This document shows, piece after piece, positions 50,493-59,374 of a stretch of DNA of 60,888 nucleotides. The stretch covers positions 1-60,888 of the forward strand of contig CAZVAR010000006.1 in the NCBI GenBank assembly GCA_964625225.1, read 5' to 3'. The translations under genes were made by a program, and so were the position numbers. The stretch is from CAZVAR01 sp964625225. Its GTDB lineage: Bacteria > Pseudomonadota > Alphaproteobacteria > JAJUGE01. The notes under the pieces are model-generated. The model searched no databases. It was not told the DNA's origin and worked only from the letters and a program-made list of their open reading frames with translations. The number at the start of each line of letters is the position of its first letter. The stretch's first letter is position 1.

Positions 50493-51254
50493 ATGACGTG
50501 GCTGCGGGTCCAGCTGATCAACCGCCGCGTCGCACGGCGCAACCGCCTTGCCGAGGCACGTTTGCGGGCGCACCCGATCCTGTGGGATCTGCTGATGCGC
50601 GCTGCGGGCGGAACCACCGTCACCGGGGCGTCCTACTCCGACTACTGGACGCTCTACGAAGAGGTCCGCCGGCATCGGCCGGTCGAGATCCTGGAGTGCG
50701 GCACCGGCATCTCGACGGTCGTGCTGGCACAGGCGCTGCGCGAGAACGCGGCGGACGGCGGCCCGCGCGGGCGCGTCACCTCAATGGAGGAGGATCCCGA
50801 CTGGCACCGCATCGCCGAGGCGCGGCTGCCGGACGAACTGCGCCCCCATGTCGAGATCCTGCACAGCCCGAAGGTGGACGGCTTCTACAAGTGCTTCCGC
50901 GGCGTGCAGTACCAGCAGATCCCGGATCGCCCTTACGATTTCGTCTTCTCCGACGGCCCGGAGCGGCATTCGCCGGTCAATGGCGACAAGCTGTTCGATC
51001 TCGACCTGATCCAGGTCGTCCGCCGCTCGGACCGGCCGATCCGCGCCGTGGTGGACAACCACTATCTGACCTTCTACGTGCTGCAAAAGGTCTTCGGCCT
51101 GGACAAGGCCCGCTACGACCCGGTGCGGAGACTGCTCTTCGTCGGCCCGGTGACGCGGCGGGACGTCGGCCATCTCAGGAAGGAGAACTTCCTACAGGAT
51201 CTCCGCCTGTTCCGCCCGACCGAGCTGCGACTGCGGCTGTCACACGATCGCTGA
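50493..51254 (+). CDS. Class I SAM-dependent methyltransferase-like protein
   Basis: This is a 253-residue protein with a Rossmann-type methyltransferase core. Visible motifs are PVEILECGTGISTVVLAQAL, the acidic SMEEDPDWHRIAE at the end of strand 2 and DFVFSDGPERHSP. It resembles methyltransferases found in sugar and surface-glycan gene clusters, but no substrate can be named. I chose ATG 50493 because upstream frame content is not homologous; an ATG at 50346 would add about 50 arginine-rich residues. It converges on the RTX-repeat gene with about 100 bp between stops. Confidence 0.85.
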   Translation: MTWLRVQLINRRVARRNRLAEARLRAHPILWDLLMRAAGGTTVTGASYSDYWTLYEEVRRHRPVEILECGTGISTVVLAQALRENAADGGPRGRVTSMEEDPDWHRIAEARLPDELRPHVEILHSPKVDGFYKCFRGVQYQQIPDRPYDFVFSDGPERHSPVNGDKLFDLDLIQVVRRSDRPIRAVVDNHYLTFYVLQKVFGLDKARYDPVRRLLFVGPVTRRDVGHLRKENFLQDLRLFRPTELRLRLSHDR

Positions 51255-51360
51255 GGCCCCGACGGTTCCCCCGCCCCGCTCGGCAGCGGCGCCGATCCGG
51301 AGACGCTCGGCGCCCCCCGGCCCGTCGCGCACCTGCGATCCGGCCGGAGGAACCGGTCGC

Positions 51361-53262
51361 TCAGCCGATGATCTCCCAGTCCGTGGTGGGCGTGCCGAGC
51401 GAGCCGCCACCATCGATCGAGAGCCCGTCGAGGGTCCAGAGATAGGCCTCGCCGCTCACATTGTGCCAAAGCAGATCGTCCGAACCGTCGCCGTCGAAAT
51501 CGGCGATGTCGGCGAGTTCCCACTGCGGCCCGACCGCCGCGACCACGCCCTCGCTTCGCACGGTCAGCCCGTCCATCAGTTGCGCGTAGGCGGTGCCGTC
51601 TTCCTGACGCCACAGGAGATCGTCGATACCGTCGCCGTCGAAGTCACCGACCCCGGCCAGATCCCATTCCGCGGGAACGCCGGTGTCGATCGTGCCCTCG
51701 CCGATCACCTGCAGGCCGTCCATGTTCCAGACATAGACCGCGCCGTCGCTCGCGTGCCGCCAGAGAATGTCGTCGCGGCCGTCGGCATTGAAGTCGCCGA
51801 GCCCTGCGAAGTGCCAATCGTCGGTCAGCGTGCCGATCGCGCCTTCGCTCTGGACCTGCCCGCCATCCATGTTCCAGACATAGACGAGCCCGTCGTCGCG
51901 TTGCCACAGAATGTCGTCGCGGCCGTCACCATTGAGGTCCCCGGTCCCGTGCACGGTCCACTCGGGGCCGACCCGGCCGAGATCGGTGTCCGACGTGATC
52001 GTGGTCCCGTCCATCGTCCACAGATAGGTGAAACCGTCCGGGTGGCGCCAGAACAGATCGGCAAGCCCGTCGCCGTCGAAGTCGCCCGTCGCCGGAATTC
52101 GCCATTCCGTCGAGACGCTGGCGATCGGGCCGCCGCCGGTGATGGCGGTGCCGTCCATCGTCCAGATCTCGGCGGTTCCGGACACGGTGTTCCACCAGAG
52201 GATGTCGGCGCGCCCGTCGCCGTCGAAATCCCGCTCCGTACGGGCTGCGATATCGTCGGTCGCGATCTGGCCGTCGGCGAAGCCGATCCGCTCCACGCCG
52301 ATGAGCGTGTCGATGCCGTCCGGGCTCCCGGCGCGCAGATCCTCGACGCGGACGATGGCGCCCTCCCGGACCACCCGGTAATCAGCGAAGTCGCCGGTGA
52401 ACAGAGCGACGTCGTCGCCGTCGCCGCCGTCCAAGCGGTCGTTGCCGGCCCCGCCGCGCAGCGCGTCCGATCCGCCAGCGCCGAAGAGCACGTCGTCGCC
52501 GTCGCCGCCGTCCAGGACGTTGTTGCCGCCGTCACCCGTGAGCTCGTCGTCGCCGCGGCTGCCGGTCAGGTTCTCGAAACCGAACAGCCGGTCGAAACCC
52601 TCGCCGGTGTCCTGCTCTTCGGTCGTGGCCAGCGACACCCGCACACCCGTCGCCGCCTCCGCATAGGAGACGGTATCGAGCCCGGCACCGCCGTCCAGCC
52701 GGTCGTTCCCGGGACCGCCGAGCAGCGTGTCGTCGCCGAGCTCGCCGTAGAGCTCGTCGTCGCCGGCATCGCCGCTGATCACATCATTGCCATCGCCGCC
52801 GAACAGCCGGTCGTTGCCGTCGCCGCCATGCATGATGTCGTCGCCGGCGTCGCCGTTGACGATGTACTCGTCCCAACCATCGTCGCCGGGCCCGGCGTCG
52901 ATGAAATCGTTCCCGAGCCCGCCGAAGATGCGGTCGACGCCCTCGTTGCCGAACAGCTGGTCGTTGCCGTCGCCGCCGGTGAGCTGGTCGTTCCCCGGGC
53001 CGCCGCGGAGGAGATCGTCGCCGGCATCGCCGTTGAGCTGGTCATCGCCCTCGCCGCCGAGCGCCCCGTCGTCCCCCTCATGGCCGTTGAGCTGGTCGTT
53101 GCCGTCGCCGCCGTAGAGGCTGTCGTCGCCCTCATGGCCGATGAGGACGTCGTCGCCGCCGAGCCCGTACAGATCGTCGTCCCCGCCATAGCCGTTGATA
53201 TTGTCCGCTTCCTCGGTTCCGAAGATGATGTCGCGGTCGGCGGTGCCGTTGAGATTTGCCAT
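51361..53262 (-). CDS. RTX nonapeptide-repeat and VCBS/FG-GAP-repeat protein
   Basis: This is a 633-residue acidic protein. Residues about 5-330 hold many calcium-binding RTX nonapeptides (GGxGxDxLx, for example GGDGNDQLNGHEGDD) in a beta-roll. Residues about 340-630 hold six FG-GAP/VCBS-type units, each with DFDGDGxxDxLW (such as DFDGDGLADLFWRH and DLNGDGRDDILWQR), a likely beta-propeller. There is no N-terminal signal; export by a type I system with a C-terminal signal is usual for RTX proteins, but no ABC exporter, HlyD or TolC gene is adjacent. ATG 53262 has AAGGA upstream. It is probably a surface or adhesion protein; function is inference. Confidence 0.92.
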   Translation of the reverse strand: MANLNGTADRDIIFGTEEADNINGYGGDDDLYGLGGDDVLIGHEGDDSLYGGDGNDQLNGHEGDDGALGGEGDDQLNGDAGDDLLRGGPGNDQLTGGDGNDQLFGNEGVDRIFGGLGNDFIDAGPGDDGWDEYIVNGDAGDDIMHGGDGNDRLFGGDGNDVISGDAGDDELYGELGDDTLLGGPGNDRLDGGAGLDTVSYAEAATGVRVSLATTEEQDTGEGFDRLFGFENLTGSRGDDELTGDGGNNVLDGGDGDDVLFGAGGSDALRGGAGNDRLDGGDGDDVALFTGDFADYRVVREGAIVRVEDLRAGSPDGIDTLIGVERIGFADGQIATDDIAARTERDFDGDGRADILWWNTVSGTAEIWTMDGTAITGGGPIASVSTEWRIPATGDFDGDGLADLFWRHPDGFTYLWTMDGTTITSDTDLGRVGPEWTVHGTGDLNGDGRDDILWQRDDGLVYVWNMDGGQVQSEGAIGTLTDDWHFAGLGDFNADGRDDILWRHASDGAVYVWNMDGLQVIGEGTIDTGVPAEWDLAGVGDFDGDGIDDLLWRQEDGTAYAQLMDGLTVRSEGVVAAVGPQWELADIADFDGDGSDDLLWHNVSGEAYLWTLDGLSIDGGGSLGTPTTDWEIIG

Positions 53263-53495
53263 ATCGATCCTTCGCGTGCAGGCGGTACCGGTGACGGGCG
53301 GCGCCGAGTCGGTCTCGAACGGGGCGGAATCCGCGCAAAGGGCGTTATCGCCCCCTTTCGTTAAAAGATTAATGCCGAATACGCCGTCCCGAAAGTGGCA
53401 AGCGTGACAGGCTCGGCCCGCCGGCAACGGCCTCACCCGGGCCGCGACCGTCGGGCTTGCAGGGTTGCGGGCGCGGTGCGGAAAATGTTCAATGC

Positions 53496-53515
53496 GTGCG
53501 GGTCTCGAACCGCAC
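53496..53515. promoter_or_regulatory. Palindrome upstream of the cupin-GntR gene pair
   Basis: GTGCGG (53496-53501) and CCGCAC (53510-53515) form a six-base inverted repeat around GTCTCGAA, 13 bases before the cupin ATG. Its placement and dyad symmetry fit an operator for the GntR-family regulator encoded two genes downstream, or a hairpin affecting the ribosome site. Confidence 0.4.
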
Positions 53516-53528
53516 ACGGATTCGGCGC

Positions 53529-54269
53529 ATGCTGCAGGCAGTCTCCAGCGCCGCCGTCGCCGACACGCGGCGCGGCTATACGCTCCCGAACGGAACCGCG
53601 TATTGGAAGACCGACTTTCATCGCGCCGTTGCCGACGGGCCGGCGGTTCAGCCGCAGGCGTTCCTCGTGGAGCAGGCTCCGGACTCGACGATTCTGCCGC
53701 ACTTCCACGTGCAGAACCAGTTCCAGGTGATCGTGGCCGGCGAGGGCCGGCTCGGAAAGCATTCGGTCGCTCCCGTCTCGGTGCACTATGCCGCCGCGCA
53801 CACGCCCTATGGGCCGATCGTGTCCGGCGGGAACGGCCTGAGCTACTTCACGCTGCGTGACGGCTTCGATTCCGGCGCCCGCTTCATGCCCGAGGCGCGC
53901 AACGAGTTGAAGAAGGTGCGGCGTCGCTTCCTGCTGGTGGGCGACGTGACCGTCGAGGAGGCCCACCGGCGCCGCGACCGGCGCGGCGCCGTCGCGACGG
54001 CGCTGACCGAGCCGGAAGCGGACGGACTCTCGGCGATGCTGGTGCGGGCTGGCCCCGGTGCCGAAGTCGAGGGCCCGGACCCCTGCGCCGGCGGTGGGCA
54101 GTATCACCTGGTCTTGGCCGGAGAGATCCGACACGGCGACGAGGCATTTCCCGTCAACTCGTGCCTGTTCGTCGGCTCGGACGAACCGCCGCTCCGGATC
54201 GTTGCCGGCGACGACGGCCTCGATCTTCTCGTGCTGCAGTTTCCACGGCGGCATGACCGCGCCATCTGA
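53529..54269 (+). CDS. Bicupin-like protein
   Basis: This is a 246-residue protein with two cupin-like halves. The first motif region is DSTILPHFHVQNQFQVIVAG with two histidines, and the second is PDPCAGGGQYHLVLAGEIRH near residue 185. The metal site in the second half lacks the usual HxH, so only the first half may bind metal. The overlap with the GntR regulator gene (17 bp) indicates one transcription unit. The protein may be an enzyme acting on the ligand sensed by the regulator. Substrate unknown. I chose ATG 53529; a frame open further upstream has no support. Confidence 0.85.
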   Translation: MLQAVSSAAVADTRRGYTLPNGTAYWKTDFHRAVADGPAVQPQAFLVEQAPDSTILPHFHVQNQFQVIVAGEGRLGKHSVAPVSVHYAAAHTPYGPIVSGGNGLSYFTLRDGFDSGARFMPEARNELKKVRRRFLLVGDVTVEEAHRRRDRRGAVATALTEPEADGLSAMLVRAGPGAEVEGPDPCAGGGQYHLVLAGEIRHGDEAFPVNSCLFVGSDEPPLRIVAGDDGLDLLVLQFPRRHDRAI

Positions 54270-55023
54270 CGCGAACCGTACCCCGGGCCGCCGGGCCGCG
54301 CCGCCGCCCCGCTACCAGCAGATCACGGACACCCTGCTCGACGAGATCGACTCCGGGAAGTATCCGGTCGGGTCGACCCTGCCATCGGAGATCGAGCTCA
54401 GCGAGCGGTTCCGCGTCAGCCGGTTCACCATGCGCGAGGCTCTCCGCCGGCTGCGCGACCTCGGCCTCGTCACGCGCCGGCGCGGCGCCGGGACCGTGGT
54501 GATCGCTACGCAGGCACGCGGACCGTACGTGCAGACGCTCAACTCCACCGCCGAGCTCCTGCAGTACCCGCCCGAGACGCAGCTTACGCTGCTCTCCTCC
54601 GCGCCGGTGCGTGCCGATCGCAGCCTCGCCAACCTGTTGCATTGCCGCCTGGGGCAGGCCTGGGTGCGGATCAGCGGCATGCGCCATGCCGGCGGACCGC
54701 CGCTCTGCTGGACCGACGTCTATGTGGTGCCGGAATATGCCGGGCTGGCCGAGATTCTGGGCGACGGCCGACAACCCGTCTACCGTATCCTGGAGGACCG
54801 GTTCGGCGAATCGGTTTCGTCGGTTCGGGTGGATCTGTTCGCCGCTGCCACGCCCGAGGCGCTCGCCGCTCCTCTTGGTGTCGAGGCCGGCGCTCCGGCG
54901 CTCTGTATCGTCCGCCGCTATACCGGGCAACGGCGTCGGGTGTTCGAGGTCTCGGTCAGCATCCATCCGGCAGGCCGGTTCGTCTACTCAATGGATCTGC
55001 ACCGGCAATGGTCCCCGGGATAG
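54253..55023 (+). CDS. GntR/HutC-family transcriptional regulator
   Basis: This is a 256-residue regulator. The N-terminal winged helix-turn-helix spans about residues 18-85 (YQQITDTLLDEIDSGKYPVG, LPSEIELSERFRVSRFTMRE, LRRLRDLGLVTRRRGAGTVV). The C-terminal UTRA effector domain, about 100-250, ends in VFEVSVSIHPAGRFVYSMDL. HutC-type UTRA domains bind small ligands such as amino acids, sugar phosphates or urocanate. ATG 54253 overlaps the bicupin gene, so it likely controls its own operon through a dyad such as 53496-53515. Confidence 0.93.
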   Translation: MTAPSDANRTPGRRAAPPPRYQQITDTLLDEIDSGKYPVGSTLPSEIELSERFRVSRFTMREALRRLRDLGLVTRRRGAGTVVIATQARGPYVQTLNSTAELLQYPPETQLTLLSSAPVRADRSLANLLHCRLGQAWVRISGMRHAGGPPLCWTDVYVVPEYAGLAEILGDGRQPVYRILEDRFGESVSSVRVDLFAAATPEALAAPLGVEAGAPALCIVRRYTGQRRRVFEVSVSIHPAGRFVYSMDLHRQWSPG

Positions 55024-55110
55024 ATCATCGCTCGCGGCACCGACGCTGACCGCCGCCAGACGCCGCTGTCGGCAGGCGCAGGAGCGCCGTTCAATCCGCG
55101 GTATCGGAGA

Positions 55111-55127
55111 TTAATCCAATTTTAATC
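55111..55127 (+). promoter_or_regulatory. Direct repeat TTAATC with 11-bp period before a sensor kinase
   Basis: TTAATC occurs at 55111-55116 and 55122-55127, one DNA turn apart, in a short AT-rich stretch (55110-55139) within GC-rich DNA, about 60 bp before the kinase GTG. Spaced direct repeats like this are typical of OmpR/PhoB-type or similar activator sites. The site is a candidate only. Confidence 0.4.
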
Positions 55128-55188
55128 AAAATGAATAAACGGTGAGCGAGCGCGCACCCGGCGCGTTGCCCACCGAGGCCCCGCCCCC

Positions 55189-57360
55189 GTGAGTACAGCT
55201 CGGACTAAGCGCCGCTTCTTCGCTTTCCTGCTGGTCGTCTGCCTCGCTGTCGCCGGGTTGACCGGCTGGGCGGCGTGGCAGGCGCGGAGCGATGCGCTCC
55301 TCCGCGGCTTCCTTGCCGCCACCAACGTGGCGGGCGTTCTCGAGCAGCATACCGCCCGCACCGTGGAAGCCGTCGATCTCTCGCTCAGCGTCGCCGAGAG
55401 CCGTCTGCGGTCGGAGCAATTTCCGCACCGACACCCTTCCCGCATCGACCAGTTCCTGCGCGAGCGCGCGGCCGCCTCTCCGTTCATCCAGCGACTGGTC
55501 GTCACGCGGCCGAACGGGGAGGTTCTTTACGACAGCACCGGATTCCCGCCGGGCTCGCCGCACTTCGCCCCGCAGGCCGATGTCGAGGTGCCGCGGCCCG
55601 ACGGCAGCATGCTGGCGATCGGCCGCCCGACGCTGGAGCCGGACGGCGGCCCCGGGACGATCGCCTTCAGCCGGCGCGTCGGCCCGCTCGACGCCCCCGA
55701 CGCCGTGACCGTGACGGCGATCGTCAGCCTCGGCCACTTTCGCGGGTTCTACGACGACATCGATCTCGGCCCGAACAGCGCCATTGCGCTGTTCACGACC
55801 ACCGGCGCGCTGCTGGTGCGCGAGCCGCACGACCCCGACGCGCTGACGCGCAACTTCGGCCGCACCGAGCTGTTCGAGACCCGGTTGCCGTGCGCACGGA
55901 GCGGCGCCTACGAGGCCGCATCGCCCGTCGACGGCATGGTCCGCCTCACCAGCTTCCGGCGCGTCGACGGCCTGCCCTTCGTCGTCGTGGTCTCGGTCGC
56001 AAAGACGGACGCGCTGGCGCAATGGTACGGTGACTTGGCCCGCCAGGCCTCGATCGGCCTGGTGCTGTTCACGATCATCCTCGTGCTCGGCCTCCTGGTC
56101 TGGCGGGAGATGGGACATCGGCTGTCGGCAGAGGATCGGGCCGCAGCGGCACTGGCGGACCTGGAACATAAGCACGCGGTCATCGAGACCATTCTGCGGA
56201 CACTGCCGGACGGCGTCTGCCTGCTCGATCCGGATCTGCGCCTGTCCGGGTGCAACGACCGGCTGTTCTCGATCTTTCGTCTCGACCGCAATGCCATCCT
56301 GGCCGCTCCGGACCCTGCGCGCGCGCTGATCGAGGCGCTGGCCGCTCGCGCCGATCCGGGCGGCGCTTCGACGGCGGAGACGGTGGAGCGAATCACCGCG
56401 GCGATCCGAACACCGGGCCAATATCATCGCCGCCTCGCCGACGACCGCTGGATCGAATGCCGGCACACACCTCTGGGCGACAAGGGCTATCTGTCCGTCT
56501 ACCGCGACGTGACCGATGAGATGCGCCGCGAGTCCGCCCTGCGTGCGGCCCATCGTCAGGCGGAAGAGCAGGCGCAGCAACTCGCGCGCACGGCCGCGGA
56601 ACTGCGCGAGGCGCAGATCGCCGCAGAGCAGGCCAACCTGACCAAGTCGCGCTTCCTGGCCAACATGAGTCACGAGCTGCGCACGCCCTTGAACGCCATC
56701 AACGGCTTCTCCGAGATTATCGCGGGGCTCTATCTCGGCCGCGGTGCAATCGAGAAATACCGCGAATATGCCCGCGATATCCTGGCCAGCGGCCAGCATC
56801 TCCTGGCGCTGATCAACGGCGTGCTCGATCTCTCGAAGATCGAGGCCGGCAAGATGGAACTCTGGGAAGGCACGGTCGATCTGACGGCCACGGTCTACTC
56901 GGCGCTCAAAATGGTGGAGGCGAACGCCGACGCGAAAGGCGTGGAGTTGAATTTCGAGCCGCCCGGGCGCCCGGTTCTGCTCCGTGCGGACGGGCAGAAG
57001 CTTCTGCAATGCTTTCTGAACGCGCTCTCGAATGCGGTGAAGTTCACACCGGCGGGCGGCTCGGTAACGGCAACCATCACTGCCGGACCTGGCGGCCCGC
57101 GTGTCGTCATTCGCGATACCGGGGTCGGCATCGCCGAGGACGATCTCGAGCGGGTCTTCGTGCCCTTCTCCCAGATCGACAGCATGATCGCGCGCGAGAA
57201 TGTCGGCACCGGACTCGGATTGCCGCTTCTGCGCAGCCTGATCGAACTGCACGGCGGAAGCGTCGAGATCGCGAGCACCGAGGGCGCGGGCACCACGCTC
57301 GTCCTGCACCTGCCGCGCAGCCGCCTCATCACGAAGGAGGCGATGACGCGCGCCGGCTGA
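55189..57360 (+). CDS. Sensor histidine kinase with periplasmic dCache-like and PAS domains
   Basis: This is a 723-residue inner-membrane kinase. Transmembrane helices are at about 10-30 and 286-306. The periplasmic region between them (35-280) resembles a dCache sensor. A PAS-like domain (about 330-445: ETILRTLPDGVCLLDPDLRL) is followed by a coiled coil. The HisKA domain has His495 in FLANMSHELRTPLNAING. The ATPase domain has the N box around LQCFLNALSNAVKFT, G1 VVIRDTGVGIAEDD and G2 GTGLGLPLLRSLIELHGG. There is no receiver domain and no response regulator beside it, so it is an orphan. The start is GTG 55189; a direct-repeat site precedes it. Confidence 0.94.
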   Translation: MSTARTKRRFFAFLLVVCLAVAGLTGWAAWQARSDALLRGFLAATNVAGVLEQHTARTVEAVDLSLSVAESRLRSEQFPHRHPSRIDQFLRERAAASPFIQRLVVTRPNGEVLYDSTGFPPGSPHFAPQADVEVPRPDGSMLAIGRPTLEPDGGPGTIAFSRRVGPLDAPDAVTVTAIVSLGHFRGFYDDIDLGPNSAIALFTTTGALLVREPHDPDALTRNFGRTELFETRLPCARSGAYEAASPVDGMVRLTSFRRVDGLPFVVVVSVAKTDALAQWYGDLARQASIGLVLFTIILVLGLLVWREMGHRLSAEDRAAAALADLEHKHAVIETILRTLPDGVCLLDPDLRLSGCNDRLFSIFRLDRNAILAAPDPARALIEALAARADPGGASTAETVERITAAIRTPGQYHRRLADDRWIECRHTPLGDKGYLSVYRDVTDEMRRESALRAAHRQAEEQAQQLARTAAELREAQIAAEQANLTKSRFLANMSHELRTPLNAINGFSEIIAGLYLGRGAIEKYREYARDILASGQHLLALINGVLDLSKIEAGKMELWEGTVDLTATVYSALKMVEANADAKGVELNFEPPGRPVLLRADGQKLLQCFLNALSNAVKFTPAGGSVTATITAGPGGPRVVIRDTGVGIAEDDLERVFVPFSQIDSMIARENVGTGLGLPLLRSLIELHGGSVEIASTEGAGTTLVLHLPRSRLITKEAMTRAG

Positions 57361-57462
57361 GCGGCCGCAGGATCGCGGAACAAACGCCGGCTCTGCCCGT
57401 TGAAGGCGGGAGATTGCATCCCTGGACGACAGGTCCGGGTCCCGCCACCCCCGCGGAGCGGC

Positions 57463-58581
57463 ATGAAGCTGGTCATTTTCGGCCTGACGGTCAGCTCGTC
57501 ATGGGGAAACGGCCACGCGACCCTGTGGCGCGGCCTGCTGCGGGCCCTCGCGCGCCGCGGGCATCGCGTCGTCTTCTTCGAGCGGGACGTGCCATATTAC
57601 GCGGCTAACCGCGACCTGTTCGCGCTGCCGGACGGCGACCTCATCCTCTATCCGGATTGGAAAGCCGCCCGCCCCATAGCCGACCGACATCTCCGGGAGG
57701 CCGACGTGGCGTTGGTCACCTCCTATTGTCCCGACGGCATCGCGGCGGTCGACCTCGTTCTCGACGCGGCGCGGCCGCTACGGGTGTTCTACGACCTGGA
57801 CACTCCGGTCACGCTGGCCAGACTGCGCAGTGGCGAGCCGCTCTCCTATGTCGGGCCGGGCGGGCTGAGCGGCTTCGATCTGGTCCTCAGCTACACGGGC
57901 GGCGCCGCTCTCGGCGCGCTGCGCGACCGGCTGGGTGCCCGTCGCGTCGCCCCGCTCTACGGAAGCGTCAACCCGGAGGTCCATTGCCGGGTTGCCGCGG
58001 ACTCCGACTATCGGGCGGATCTCTCCTATCTCGGCACCTATGCGGACGACCGGCAGCTGGCCCTGGAGACGCTGCTGATCGAGCCCGCCCGGCGATTGCC
58101 GGACCGCCGCTTCCTCATCGGCGGTGCCCAGTACCCCCGGAATTTCCCTTGGACGCCGAACATCTGGTTCCGGCGGCACGTACCGCCGCCCGCGCACGCG
58201 GCCTTCTACTCGTCGTCGCGCATCACGCTCAACGTGACGCGGCAAGCGATGGCGGCGATGGGCTGGTGCCCTTCCGGGCGACTGTTCGAGGCCGCCGCCT
58301 GCGGCGTACCGATATTGAGCGACTGGTGGACGGGCCTCGATGCGTTCTTTGCGGCGGGGGAGGAAATCCTGGTCGCCCACAGCACCGAGGACAGCATCGC
58401 GGCGTTGGCGATGACCGATGCGGAGTTGGGTGCCCTCGCCAGGAAGGCACACGAACGGGTGCTGGCAGAGCACACGGCCGACCACCGCGTCGCCGAGCTG
58501 GAGGCGATCCTGGACAAGGCGGCACGGCCAGGCCCGTTCGTCCTCGAAGAGGGGCCGGAGGCTCCGGCCGCCGCGATATAG
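57463..58581 (+). CDS. CgeB-like glycosyltransferase
   Basis: This is a 372-residue GT-B-type protein. It starts with LVIFGLTVSSSWGNGHATLWRG, the loop of a nucleotide-sugar glycosyltransferase, followed by HRVVFFERDVPYYAANRDL. The C-terminal half carries the CgeB features NIWFRRHVPP-AAFYSSSRITLNVTR and MGWCPSGRLFEAAACGVPIL, where the donor phosphate and sugar bind. CgeB-like proteins decorate spores or surface glycans. It has GGAG a few bases before the ATG. It is followed after 10 bp by the nucleotidyltransferase gene, so a glycan biosynthesis unit (57463-60878) is likely. Confidence 0.9.
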   Translation: MKLVIFGLTVSSSWGNGHATLWRGLLRALARRGHRVVFFERDVPYYAANRDLFALPDGDLILYPDWKAARPIADRHLREADVALVTSYCPDGIAAVDLVLDAARPLRVFYDLDTPVTLARLRSGEPLSYVGPGGLSGFDLVLSYTGGAALGALRDRLGARRVAPLYGSVNPEVHCRVAADSDYRADLSYLGTYADDRQLALETLLIEPARRLPDRRFLIGGAQYPRNFPWTPNIWFRRHVPPPAHAAFYSSSRITLNVTRQAMAAMGWCPSGRLFEAAACGVPILSDWWTGLDAFFAAGEEILVAHSTEDSIAALAMTDAELGALARKAHERVLAEHTADHRVAELEAILDKAARPGPFVLEEGPEAPAAAI

Positions 58582-58591
58582 GGAGAACGCA

Positions 58592-59374
58592 ATGTGGGGG
58601 ATCATTCCTGCCGCCGGCAGCGGTACCCGAATCCAGCCCCTCGCCTTCTCGAAGGAGCTGCTGCCGGTCGGCAGCCGCCTGGACGGCGGCGCCGAGCGGC
58701 CACGCGCGGTCAGCGAATATCTGGTCGATCGGATGATCCGCGGCGGGGCGCGAAAGATCTGCTTCGTGATCTCGCCGACAAAGTCAGACATTCTGCAATA
58801 TTACGGAGGCCGCATCGGCGACGCGCCGCTCGCCTACGTGGTGCAGCCGCGCCCGGCCGGGCTGTGCGACGCCATTTTCCGGGCACTCCCGCTGGTCCAC
58901 CCAGACGAGGGGGTCATCGTCGGCCTGCCGGATACAATCTGGTTCCCGGACGATGCGCTGACGGCCCTGGACGATCATTGCCTCTCGTTCCTGCTTTTTC
59001 CGGTGGAGCGTCCCGAATTCTTCGACGCCGTGGTCACCGACGAAGCCGGCCGGGTTCGCGAGATCCAGGTCAAGCGGCCCGACGCCACGTCGTGCTGGAT
59101 CTGGGGCGCATTTTCCATGCCGGGCGCGGTGCTTCACGCCCTGCATCGGCTCTGGATCGAACGCGATCGCGGTGACGAGTATTTCGGCACGCTGGTGAAC
59201 GCGTGGCTGACACGGGGCGGCGAGGCGCGCGGCGTGCGCGCCGGCCGCGCCTATGTCGACGTCGGTACGCTCAACGGATACCGAGAGGCGATCCGGCTGC
59301 TCAGCGCCGACGGTCTGCCGGCCGCCTCGTCACGAGTCCCGACCAACGATGGGAGTGCCGATGCCCGTCTCTAA
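58592..59374 (+). CDS. Nucleotidyltransferase (sugar-1-phosphate NDP-transferase type)
   Basis: This is a 260-residue nucleotidyltransferase. The N-terminal motif IIPAAGSGTRIQPLAFSKEL holds the pyrophosphorylase loop and the catalytic Lys. KICFVISPTKSDILQYYGG and VVQPRPAGLCDAIFRAL follow the RmlA/GlmU core. The C-terminal part has AYVDVGTLNGYREAIRL (the VDxGT motif). It would activate a sugar phosphate with an NTP to supply a donor to the adjacent glycosyltransferase. Start ATG 58592 has gggaga upstream. It overlaps the next gene by 14 bp. Confidence 0.92.
   Translation: MWGIIPAAGSGTRIQPLAFSKELLPVGSRLDGGAERPRAVSEYLVDRMIRGGARKICFVISPTKSDILQYYGGRIGDAPLAYVVQPRPAGLCDAIFRALPLVHPDEGVIVGLPDTIWFPDDALTALDDHCLSFLLFPVERPEFFDAVVTDEAGRVREIQVKRPDATSCWIWGAFSMPGAVLHALHRLWIERDRGDEYFGTLVNAWLTRGGEARGVRAGRAYVDVGTLNGYREAIRLLSADGLPAASSRVPTNDGSADARL

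Noticed and set aside
51463..53364. A 633-codon plus-strand frame rich in Val, Ala and Glu opposite the RTX gene
   Set aside because: Its periodicity mirrors the RTX and VCBS repeats on the other strand and it has no recognisable domain.
53490..53520. A tRNA T-arm-like sequence (GGTTCGAGACCCGC on the minus strand)
   Set aside because: The loop is eight rather than seven bases and no acceptor, D or anticodon arm can be placed around it; it is treated as a dyad or operator candidate.
55126..57309. A 727-codon minus-strand open frame opposite the histidine kinase
   Set aside because: The plus-strand frame carries every histidine-kinase motif; the minus frame is a codon-bias shadow.
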